From: a virus
DNA: 35,308 nt
IMG/VR virus record: IMGVR_UViG_3300030329_003950
Span: 1 to 35,308 of that record
Reading direction: 5' to 3' (one strand)
In this document: positions 1 to 8,999 of the stretch, piece after piece
How the letters are laid out: each line of letters opens with the position of its first letter
How positions within the stretch are numbered: the stretch's first letter is position 1
Made by a program: the position numbers and the translations under genes
The notes under the pieces: model-generated
Seen by the model: only the letters and a program-made list of their open reading frames with translations
Databases searched by the model: none
What the model was told of the DNA's origin: nothing

Positions 1-3000
1 TTTCCTTCACCAACTCTTTCTATTAACTCAGAAGCTTCAACATTTATTTTTAAACCAGCTCGTCGTTGTAACATCATGTCTGAATTCCAAATTTTAGCAA
101 AATCTTTCCAGTATTGAGGTTGATTAGCAAAAGCTTGAGCTGCTCTTAAAGGGTTATTAAATGTTCCGTTAACATAATTCAATGTTGATATAGTTTGTAA
201 TACAGCTGATTTTTGGTTAAAGAACATTATAGTACCAGTAGCATTATTCATCCAGTTCATCCATCTATTAACGTTAGAATCTTTACCAACCGTTCTATTA
301 GTACCTTTTTCCATTCTCCAAACCATATTTTCTAAAGCCTCTCTATGTTTTGGTCCTAAAATAGATTCTATTTTGTTCATATTTTCACCAACTAACCTTC
401 CCTTTTCCCACTTGCCAAATATAACCTCTCTATTTTCTATAAATTCAGATAAAGCTTCTTTTCTATATACACGATCTACAACGTTATTCATGTCCATAGT
501 TATATTCTCACCTAACCAAAAAGTTTCAGGTTTTAAATAACCTTCTTTTAAACCTGTTATTTTACTTAAATTTTCAGCGAATGCAACTAGTTGAGAATCT
601 TTACCAACGTAATCTACTAATGTTTTTAAATCCCTTTTAGATAGTCCAGGTACTTCATATCCAGCTTTATTCCATAAATACACTCTAATAGCTTGATCAA
701 CAGTGTAAATTCCATCAACCTTTTCATTTAACCTCTTTCTAACTTCAGGCATTTGTTTTCTTAATGTTTTATAATCATTAGAAATGTTTTGCTTTCTAGC
801 GTGAATATCGTTATAAGCTCTATTAAATGGCTTGTGAAGATTATCCTCAAAGAATTTTTTATGTGCTTCTCCTTTTTTACCTTTACCAGCAAAAGCGTAA
901 GTTACTAAACCAGCAAGATCTTCAGCTCCCCAACCTTTTACAAAAGGAACGTTCCATACTTTTCCACCTTCTATTTTACCTTTAGCCTCACTGTAAGTTT
1001 TCTTTGTTTCAACACCGTAAGATTCTTCAATTATCTTATTGAATTCTAAACTTAAATTTTTACTATTAAGAGATCTAACTATTTGTACGTCAGATTTAAT
1101 GTCTAACTGATTTAAAACATCTTTAACTGCCTTTACATTTGGTAAAGCATCGTCAACAAAATACATGTCATTGTATCCTTCTGCAAACTTTTCTAACATC
1201 CATAACGCCTTAGCCTCTCCAGTGCTATTACCTAAACCAGTTATATTTTCTAATGGTAATTTTACATCTTGTGTTTTTAACCACTCGTGAATTGCTTTAG
1301 CACTCTCTGGTGCTCTAGCTGTTAATATAAAAACATTTTCAGGACCAAACTTTTCTATTTGTTTTTTAAGCTTTTCCATTAACGGTCCTGGTTTACCTTT
1401 TGTAACTCTATTAAAATCAGTGAAATCCATCTTCCAACCTTCTTTAACCATTTTATCACCAACAAAAGGCCATTTATCTGAAGCTATCTTTTTTACTTCT
1501 TTACCTCTTCTAGCTATAACATAATTTTCACTAACACCAACAGTTTCATCGAAATCAAAAGTACTCATACCTCTCTTTTTCTTTTTTGATTTTCTACCTT
1601 CAGCCAAAGCTTTGTCTATGTTAGATAAGTGCTCTAGATTTTTTGAATTAAGTGATGAAGCACCTTTACGAAATCTTTCTGGAAATAGCTTTTTTATATT
1701 TTTTCCAACTTCTTTTCCTAATTGTTGCTTTTGTTTCATGGATAAGTTAGGGTGAAGATCATAAACCGTACCAGCCCTATGTCCAGCAAAAGCCCTTAAT
1801 CCAAAATTAAAATTAGACGAATGAGCAGCTTCGTAATAACGGGATTGAAGTGGATCCATTCCTGGTAAATGAGCTGATGGTAATTCTGATTGCAAAATTT
1901 TATTTACCATTTTATCGTATGTTCTCGGTATAAAGGTAGTATGATAATCTCTAAGAGTTAAATCCATAGCTTCTTTTATAGATTTTTCTCCACCAGAAAG
2001 TATATAATCATAAATTCTAGCTTTAACATTGTTAGCCGGTGTTGTATGTTCTAATACCCATTTAGCTGGATTGTTACCAAATTTACTCATTAATTCTTTT
2101 ACAGTGAGATTTGGTGCTACCGCTAAAGAGGCTGATTTCTTAATAAGTCCAAACATATTTCCAGAATGCATTTCAACCCATTGTCTAACTGTTCTATAAC
2201 TAATATCACCTTTTTCATAAGACTCTCTAACAAATTCTACAACATCTTTTAATAGGTCTTTATTTTTCTCTCCAAATTCATATTCAACCTTAGCCTTAGC
2301 CTCATTAAATTTTCCACCTTTAACAAAGTTAACTATTTCCATTAACTTTCTTTTATCACTTTGCCTATAAGATTCAGACGAAGTCATGTCTTTATATTTT
2401 TCTAATTTCTCAACTGTAGTATTTTTTTCTCTAGCAATTTCAGCATATACAGATTCTATCATATCATAAGAATCCATCTCAGATCTTTTATCTTTATTTA
2501 TATTCCTTGATCTCCAAATAGCATATCTTATCTTATGCATTATACCAGCATCCATATCTTTTATGCTTCTAAAAGCACCTATCCCTCCACCGCTAGACGT
2601 TCCATCTTGTAAAAATACTTCGTAAGCCCCAACTCCAAATTTTTCAGTTAAATATTTAGCTAAAGCTCTATCAAATACTTGTCCGTCAACTATGTCACCT
2701 CTATTATCAAAAACTTCTTGTAATTCTAAAATCTTCAATCCATGCTTACCCTCAACACCAGCTGTAGAGCTAGGAAGTTTTACGGCTTTTTCAGCTTTAG
2801 TAATAATAACCTCAGGCGTAACTCTAGCAGTAAATTTAAACTCTTTATAAAGTTGATTACTTATTTTCTTTAAATTTTCTTTACTAATAGTAAACTCTTT
2901 ATCTATATTTTTATATGATTCAAAATGGTTTACAATAGTTTTTTCTAATGCTTGTTTAAGATTATTTACACCCTTAACAGATTTAATAGTATAAGTACCG

Positions 3001-6000
3001 TCTTTTTCACGGGTCATATTATTTAAATAAGCCTTAAGAAACTCTTTAGATCTAATTTGCTCTAAAAACTTTCCTTTATTATAAGCTGTTTCAAGTTCTA
3101 AAACTTTAGAGAAAAATGAATTAGACTTACCACCCTTAAGATTAACTATCATATTAGCCGTTAAATCCATTGATTCAGTCATTGTTTGCTCTGAAATATG
3201 TCTTCCTTCTTCACTTATTATACGTCTTATTTTACCGCCTAAAGATCTATCTTCTTTTAAAGTTTTGTAAGATCCATCTTTTTTCTTTCCAACAAACTCT
3301 TTAACGTTTTCACCTGTTAATTTTTCACCTTTAGCTTTTCCTTTTATATATATTCTACCACCAGGTCCCGTTGCTGCTCTCCAATATCCTTCCGCATGTG
3401 GTTTTGGATTAACCTCAAATCCTAATTGTTTAAGTTCTGCTCTAGTATAATTTTTTGGAGTTGCTAAATGGTATAATTCTCCCAATGTACCTAATCTAGG
3501 GAAAGCGGATCTACCTACTAATAAATCACTAACACCTTTATCAAACTTAACTGTTCCTTGTGGAAGACCATCTGCTATTCTATCGGCGTTTTTAACTTTT
3601 CTAGTTGCAGGAACACCTTTTTCGTCAAGTTTTTGTCTCATTTCAACTTGACCTTTCTTATTAATGCTTTCTTCCATGATGTTACGGTAAAAGCTTCCAT
3701 CTATAAATTCTTGTGCTGACTTTCTATTTTTTTCTCCAGCTATATCATTAGGTCTCTTCCTTTGAGCATCGTTAAGTTTTACACCATACATTTCTTCTGT
3801 AAATTTAGGTGCATAATCTACTATATCCCTATAACCCATTTTTTCAATAACCTCAATTTTAGGGGTGTTTTTCAATATAGTTTCTTTCCAACCTCCTTTT
3901 TCTTCAAAAACTTTTTTATCTACAGGTATTTCGTTTTTAACTTTTCTTTGTCCTTCTACTTCAAAAACCTCTTTAAATTCACCTCTTTTATTCTTTACCC
4001 ATTCTTTTGTTAAATCTTCAGTTTCAAAAGTTTCTGTTCTAAAGTCTTTATCTGCTATTAATCTATCACCAATAGTTTTTCCTTTACCTGCTGGAGCATC
4101 TATAGGTTTTGCTATTGGATTTTTCTCGTACCACTTAAATATTTCACCTCTTCTGAATTGGTATTCAGAATTAACCCATCCTGATAAACTTTCGTTTTGT
4201 TCTAGTGTACCCCATTTTCCTTCGTTAAATCTTTCTATTATACCTTTAATGCCTTTGCTAACAAAAGTTGTTACATCTTCTCCAGTTACTTTATCTTTTC
4301 TTCCCTTACCCTCAACACCAAGCGAAACATCTTCTATCCAAGTCTCTCTTGATCTACCTTCTATAGGAAAAGAAACACCTCTTGTAATTAATTTTACAAA
4401 AGCTCCATCTTCTTTATATAGTTCTTCTAATGCTTTGTCTTTTCCACCACCTCTAGCGTTCCACTGTTTCTCGGTCATGAGTTTACCGTCTTTTCTAGCA
4501 AAATCATTTATAACTTTACCTTCTTTAGTTTCTCCTTTTACAACATCTGGTGGTATATTCTTAAGATTCTTTCTCATAATAGCGAGATCATCTTGAATCT
4601 TTTTAGTTTTTTCTTTATATTCTTCTATTGTAATTTCTTTATCTTTATATTGCTGTAAAGCTGGATGTAATTTTAATTCTTTTTCTTTATCAACAATTTT
4701 CTTTTTTAAATCTAATACTCTACTCGCTTGCGTACCGTCTGTTGACTTACCGTTTAAAGCTTCCCATTGTTCTCTTAATTGTCGCTGCTTTTTAGTTTGT
4801 CCTCTTGAAACAAATTGCTCTAAATGTTTCATTAATGGTTCTACAGATTTACCTTGTTTTATAGTTTCTGTATATTTTAAAAACCATAAAGCAACTTCTT
4901 TCTGTGTGTTAAACTCACCTTCAAGTCCAAATTTAATTCTTGATGAGTTACCTAAGAAGTCAGCAAGTTTATCAAAGCCATATGATTCTACAATAGCATC
5001 ATAATTACCTTTATTAGTTAAAAATTCTGATATATACCCAAATAATTCTTGTTCTTTCACACGAGCTGCATCCCACGTGCCTTTCCAAACACCAGCTTCT
5101 TCCATAGCTTGATAAAGTGATCTACCATCTGGGGTTTTTATAGTTTTTGCAACCTCTACCATTCCGTTAACCCATTCAGATTTAAACATAATATCTTTAC
5201 CAAACTTTTCGTAATGAAGTATATGTAATAATTCATGTGGCGCTAATCCTGGATTTAGTAACTTAGGATTATATGTGAGTTCATAAATAGTATTCTTAGT
5301 ATTATTTATTTTAGGAGTTCCATCTGAGTTTAAGTCGTATTTAAACTTTTCACCAGGTTCCACAGGATTAACATCTGCTCTTTCTTTTTGGTTTTCGTCA
5401 TATCTAACCCTAGTTCTATTCAACTGGTCATTAGTTAGTGTGTTTCTAAAATCATTATGAAACTTTAAAGCCCCTGCGATAGGGTCTAAATATTGTCTCG
5501 TATCTCTAATATTATGTAAACGCATGTCAACTAACTCTATTAAATCGTCTAGTTTTTCTACGTTTTCTATTGTTTTGTCCTTTTTTAATACAATTTCACC
5601 AAGTTCATTTCTATCATATTCATATCTTCTTCTAATATTAACTTCTTCTACTGGATCTTTCTTTACAACTTTACCTTTTGGCGTGTCTATAATATCTTCG
5701 GTAGTTGGATCTTTTTCTCTAGTTATTTTTTCTTCAACCCACTTACCTTCATACAACTCTGCTTTCTCATCTCTTTTATTATCTTTAAATTTCTGAAGTC
5801 TACCTTCTGACATAAAATCAAACTTAGTAAAATGACCCATTCTCATAGCAAAACCAGTAATTAACTCAGTAATAATATGTTTTGTTACTTCATCAGAATC
5901 TCCATAATGTTCTTCTAAAAAATTATTCCAAGTTTTATTACCCATAAAGTCTTCGGCTAAAGCGTTTGCAAAGCCACCCATAGTAGAACCAGCTAAGAAA

Positions 6001-8969
6001 TTAACAGGGGTTGCCACTGTATAATCATATATTCCCTTTCCTAATCCCGCTTTTGATCCACCAAGTTTTGTAAATGCTTTTGTCCAAGGTATAATACCAT
6101 TAAAAAAACCAAACCCAACCCCTGTTGCAAAAGTTCCAAACCCTTCTTCTTCATAAGGATCTCTTCCTAATCCCATTTGAGAAGTAAGACCACCGCCACC
6201 CATAGCTAAGTGCATCTTAATACCTTCTTGAAGCATTCCTAATATATGTGCTTTACCTCTATTTACTATGCTAGCAGATTTAATAGATCCTCCTACGTCA
6301 TCTAAATATTTAGCTATTGCCGCGGGTGAGTTGTGTTTTAATCCTTTGTATGTAAAAATTACTTCTTCCCAAGCTTTATCTTTTTTTACTGTTTTTGTTT
6401 TTGATACATTTTTTATTTTATTTACAAGCTTACTTTTAGTCATTGGTTTAAAACCTGGAACAGCATAACGCGATCTAGTTAAGTACGTTCTTAAAGTATT
6501 AAAATATTTAGTAACTTTCATCACTGATAAAGCTTTGTTGGCAATTGCAAAATCAAGCACTACTTTAGGTAAGCTACCTACTGCATCACCCGACATTTCC
6601 CATCCAGTTTGACTCACATGTGCTAATTCTTTATTAGTAAGTGATATATTATTATCTCTATAAACGTCCGCTACGGTTTGTCTATATTCAAAATCTTTAA
6701 TACCATGTTGAAAATCATAATGTTTACCATCAAAGCTTCTATTTAACTCTGCCCAAGCAGACGTTACAAAGTTTGATTTTTTAGTTGTTATAACAGATTC
6801 ATTTTGTCCATAAATTTGATCATAAGCCCTTTCTTGACTTTTTAGATTTATACCGTATTCCATTCGGGAGTTGTGATTTATATCACCCTCTCCACCTTTA
6901 GAAGACCCAAGGTATTGAAATATATATGGGTTAGCTCTAGCCTCTGCGTCAGTAGCCATTACATAATGTCTAAGTTCATAACCAGTGTGTGTAGACGCTT
7001 TTACTTTTTTTGTATAATACTTATATGGAAAACCTTTAGTTCCTTGAGCTCTCATTATACCTTCAGTAGCAATAATTCTAAACTCACGTTTTTCACCTTC
7101 CCATTCATCCATAAATTGATCATGTGCTAAGTGAGTTTCAACCCATCCAGCTTTTAATTCATCTCTAGTAAGTGTTGATTCTTCTAACTGTTTTACTTTT
7201 CTTTTAGTTTCTTCTTCTAAACTAATTTGTTCAGCGTTTTCTAAACCTTCACCTGGAGAGAAATCTACTACTTTCTCGTTCTCTATAGTTAGAGTTCTTT
7301 GCATAGTAGTAGGATCTATAACGTATTTTGTTTCGTCTAAATCTTGATTTTTTAACTCTCTAACTTCGTTTAATTTTTTATATAATTCTTCAATTTTATC
7401 ATCATCCCCCGCCACAACAGCTTCATCTAATTGTTTACCTAGTTCAGCTATTGTAAGTTTATAGCCACTAAGCGAAGACACATATTGATTATACACGTAA
7501 TCACCTAGTGTTTTTCCATCTGTTACTATTCCAGATTCCATTAATTGATTAGCTTCAGTTTTAGCGTATGTGTGTTTGTTTATCTTAAAAGCTTCATCTA
7601 CTAAGTCGGACACCCTATTCTCTATAAGTCTATCCTGTTGATCTGAAGTTAAGTCTTTAAACGTTCTATTGTCCTTAAAAAACCCACCAAGATTTAATTC
7701 TTTTCTTAACGCCTTTTTAACTTTCTTTATATCATTTTGACTAGTTAATGTGTTTATTAAATTTGGTCCTTTAGCTTCTTTTTTATGTATTTCGTATTTT
7801 TCTTTTTCCTTAGAAGACAAATTATTATATTCTTTTTCACTTATAATTTTTTTTCCTAATTCTTTGCCACTAGGAGTTGTTATTTGACCTTTTTTAGATA
7901 TATATTCTATTTTTTTATCTGAAGCTAAATCATCAAGAAGTTCTCTTCCTGTTTTAATATTTTCTAAACTACTAGGATCTCCAAGAAGATATTTATCTAA
8001 AATAGGATTTATTACTTCATTAATTTTATTAAGTTCTTTGTTATAAGCTTCTGTATGTGTGTAATTTCTAGGGTTAGATTCTATAAATCTAATGATTCTA
8101 GCAGCTGTTTCATTCCGACCATCCTCGTCCCCGTCGTAGTTAGCATAAAAAAGTTGTTTACTATCATTAGGTAACTTAACCTCTATAGCTTGATTAAACA
8201 TTTCTCTTGCTGTAAACTCGTAACCCTCTCCTAAGTCTAAATTAGTTAAAATTTCAGCAACATTATCATCACCTTCATGCCAAGGTCTATTAGTAAAAGC
8301 TTTATGTATATCTGTCTTTGTTGTTTCGCCAAGAGATTTACCGTCAAGACGTTGGTTTGTACGGTCTTCTATATACTCAACTAAATTTACATAATCATTT
8401 TTAAATTTTGCGTATTCACTACCACCACCAATTCCAAGAAAACCCGCTTGTTGACCTCCACCTGCTCCAACCCCTTCTAAATCGAAATATCTTCCACTAT
8501 CATTTCCAGGTAATATAACTTCTATTCTATTACCCATTCCTCTTTCTTTAAATTTTATTCCAGATAAATTACCATTTTTATCGTACTTATATTGATTTTC
8601 AAGTAATTTTCGCATGTTTTCTTCTCTAGAAAACCAACTATCGTCTGCTACGTCTAGATATTGCGCCTCTGTAATATGATTATATTTATTTTCAACTAAT
8701 CTAGGTTTATCCCAAGATATATCTTCTTTAAATTTCTTTTTAAAATCCTCAAGTTTATCCTTGTGAACAGTATACTGTTGGTCACCAACCCAAAGCTTTT
8801 CATGATCAGGCATATCAACCACCTCAGTATCATCTACTATTGATTCATCTGGAGTTATAGATGTATCGTCTGTAATGAGAACAGCATCTGGATGATCTGA
8901 TAAGAACTCTTCCCTACGCTTCTCACTTACAGTGTATGTTTGCCCGTTTGGTAACTTATATTTATACAT
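1..8969 (-). CDS. Giant polyvalent internal-virion protein with zincin and HAD domains (partial, C-terminus off window)
   Basis: An uninterrupted minus-strand frame runs from the ATG at 8967-8969 to the window edge: at least 2989 residues, no stop seen. The start lies 30 bp after the previous stop, behind an A/T leader. Visible parts: a Lys/Glu-rich N-terminal half; a Gly-rich hydrophobic stretch near residues 910-990 that could touch membrane; HELLHILHYEKFG at 1245-1257, a zinc-metallopeptidase HExxH signature; and a HAD-type phosphatase module with DFDET at 2472-2476, ILTAR near 2550 and VDD at 2605-2607. The last ~110 residues, with FFNQKSAVLQTIS, resemble a segment I associate with very large phage internal proteins. 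Being last of three candidate ejection genes (263, 886, >2989 aa), it is probably packaged in the head and injected, analogous to T7 gp16. It could instead be called a polyvalent protein. The open frame and motifs are seen; the virion role is inferred. Confidence 0.85.
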   Translation of the reverse strand, partial: MYKYKLPNGQTYTVSEKRREEFLSDHPDAVLITDDTSITPDESIVDDTEVVDMPDHEKLWVGDQQYTVHKDKLEDFKKKFKEDISWDKPRLVENKYNHITEAQYLDVADDSWFSREENMRKLLENQYKYDKNGNLSGIKFKERGMGNRIEVILPGNDSGRYFDLEGVGAGGGQQAGFLGIGGGSEYAKFKNDYVNLVEYIEDRTNQRLDGKSLGETTKTDIHKAFTNRPWHEGDDNVAEILTNLDLGEGYEFTAREMFNQAIEVKLPNDSKQLFYANYDGDEDGRNETAARIIRFIESNPRNYTHTEAYNKELNKINEVINPILDKYLLGDPSSLENIKTGRELLDDLASDKKIEYISKKGQITTPSGKELGKKIISEKEYNNLSSKEKEKYEIHKKEAKGPNLINTLTSQNDIKKVKKALRKELNLGGFFKDNRTFKDLTSDQQDRLIENRVSDLVDEAFKINKHTYAKTEANQLMESGIVTDGKTLGDYVYNQYVSSLSGYKLTIAELGKQLDEAVVAGDDDKIEELYKKLNEVRELKNQDLDETKYVIDPTTMQRTLTIENEKVVDFSPGEGLENAEQISLEEETKRKVKQLEESTLTRDELKAGWVETHLAHDQFMDEWEGEKREFRIIATEGIMRAQGTKGFPYKYYTKKVKASTHTGYELRHYVMATDAEARANPYIFQYLGSSKGGEGDINHNSRMEYGINLKSQERAYDQIYGQNESVITTKKSNFVTSAWAELNRSFDGKHYDFQHGIKDFEYRQTVADVYRDNNISLTNKELAHVSQTGWEMSGDAVGSLPKVVLDFAIANKALSVMKVTKYFNTLRTYLTRSRYAVPGFKPMTKSKLVNKIKNVSKTKTVKKDKAWEEVIFTYKGLKHNSPAAIAKYLDDVGGSIKSASIVNRGKAHILGMLQEGIKMHLAMGGGGLTSQMGLGRDPYEEEGFGTFATGVGFGFFNGIIPWTKAFTKLGGSKAGLGKGIYDYTVATPVNFLAGSTMGGFANALAEDFMGNKTWNNFLEEHYGDSDEVTKHIITELITGFAMRMGHFTKFDFMSEGRLQKFKDNKRDEKAELYEGKWVEEKITREKDPTTEDIIDTPKGKVVKKDPVEEVNIRRRYEYDRNELGEIVLKKDKTIENVEKLDDLIELVDMRLHNIRDTRQYLDPIAGALKFHNDFRNTLTNDQLNRTRVRYDENQKERADVNPVEPGEKFKYDLNSDGTPKINNTKNTIYELTYNPKLLNPGLAPHELLHILHYEKFGKDIMFKSEWVNGMVEVAKTIKTPDGRSLYQAMEEAGVWKGTWDAARVKEQELFGYISEFLTNKGNYDAIVESYGFDKLADFLGNSSRIKFGLEGEFNTQKEVALWFLKYTETIKQGKSVEPLMKHLEQFVSRGQTKKQRQLREQWEALNGKSTDGTQASRVLDLKKKIVDKEKELKLHPALQQYKDKEITIEEYKEKTKKIQDDLAIMRKNLKNIPPDVVKGETKEGKVINDFARKDGKLMTEKQWNARGGGKDKALEELYKEDGAFVKLITRGVSFPIEGRSRETWIEDVSLGVEGKGRKDKVTGEDVTTFVSKGIKGIIERFNEGKWGTLEQNESLSGWVNSEYQFRRGEIFKWYEKNPIAKPIDAPAGKGKTIGDRLIADKDFRTETFETEDLTKEWVKNKRGEFKEVFEVEGQRKVKNEIPVDKKVFEEKGGWKETILKNTPKIEVIEKMGYRDIVDYAPKFTEEMYGVKLNDAQRKRPNDIAGEKNRKSAQEFIDGSFYRNIMEESINKKGQVEMRQKLDEKGVPATRKVKNADRIADGLPQGTVKFDKGVSDLLVGRSAFPRLGTLGELYHLATPKNYTRAELKQLGFEVNPKPHAEGYWRAATGPGGRIYIKGKAKGEKLTGENVKEFVGKKKDGSYKTLKEDRSLGGKIRRIISEEGRHISEQTMTESMDLTANMIVNLKGGKSNSFFSKVLELETAYNKGKFLEQIRSKEFLKAYLNNMTREKDGTYTIKSVKGVNNLKQALEKTIVNHFESYKNIDKEFTISKENLKKISNQLYKEFKFTARVTPEVIITKAEKAVKLPSSTAGVEGKHGLKILELQEVFDNRGDIVDGQVFDRALAKYLTEKFGVGAYEVFLQDGTSSGGGIGAFRSIKDMDAGIMHKIRYAIWRSRNINKDKRSEMDSYDMIESVYAEIAREKNTTVEKLEKYKDMTSSESYRQSDKRKLMEIVNFVKGGKFNEAKAKVEYEFGEKNKDLLKDVVEFVRESYEKGDISYRTVRQWVEMHSGNMFGLIKKSASLAVAPNLTVKELMSKFGNNPAKWVLEHTTPANNVKARIYDYILSGGEKSIKEAMDLTLRDYHTTFIPRTYDKMVNKILQSELPSAHLPGMDPLQSRYYEAAHSSNFNFGLRAFAGHRAGTVYDLHPNLSMKQKQQLGKEVGKNIKKLFPERFRKGASSLNSKNLEHLSNIDKALAEGRKSKKKKRGMSTFDFDETVGVSENYVIARRGKEVKKIASDKWPFVGDKMVKEGWKMDFTDFNRVTKGKPGPLMEKLKKQIEKFGPENVFILTARAPESAKAIHEWLKTQDVKLPLENITGLGNSTGEAKALWMLEKFAEGYNDMYFVDDALPNVKAVKDVLNQLDIKSDVQIVRSLNSKNLSLEFNKIIEESYGVETKKTYSEAKGKIEGGKVWNVPFVKGWGAEDLAGLVTYAFAGKGKKGEAHKKFFEDNLHKPFNRAYNDIHARKQNISNDYKTLRKQMPEVRKRLNEKVDGIYTVDQAIRVYLWNKAGYEVPGLSKRDLKTLVDYVGKDSQLVAFAENLSKITGLKEGYLKPETFWLGENITMDMNNVVDRVYRKEALSEFIENREVIFGKWEKGRLVGENMNKIESILGPKHREALENMVWRMEKGTNRTVGKDSNVNRWMNWMNNATGTIMFFNQKSAVLQTISTLNYVNGTFNNPLRAAQAFANQPQYWKDFAKIWNSDMMLQRRAGLKINVEASELIERVGEG

Positions 8970-8999
8970 TGTCTAAATATTTAATATTAAATTTCATTT

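Noticed and set aside
3762-4596. Plus-strand reading frames of 83 and 243 codons
   Set aside because: They lie entirely inside the giant minus-strand gene, have low-complexity Ser/Phe/Leu-rich translations and mirror its codons; all other genes are on the minus strand.
1-8969. Giant protein as a crAss-like virion RNA polymerase
   Set aside because: Giant proteins in this genome position are RNA polymerases in crAss-like phages, but I found no convincing DxDGD catalytic context; an NYDGDEDG stretch near residue 277 is too isolated. The visible motifs are zincin and HAD instead.
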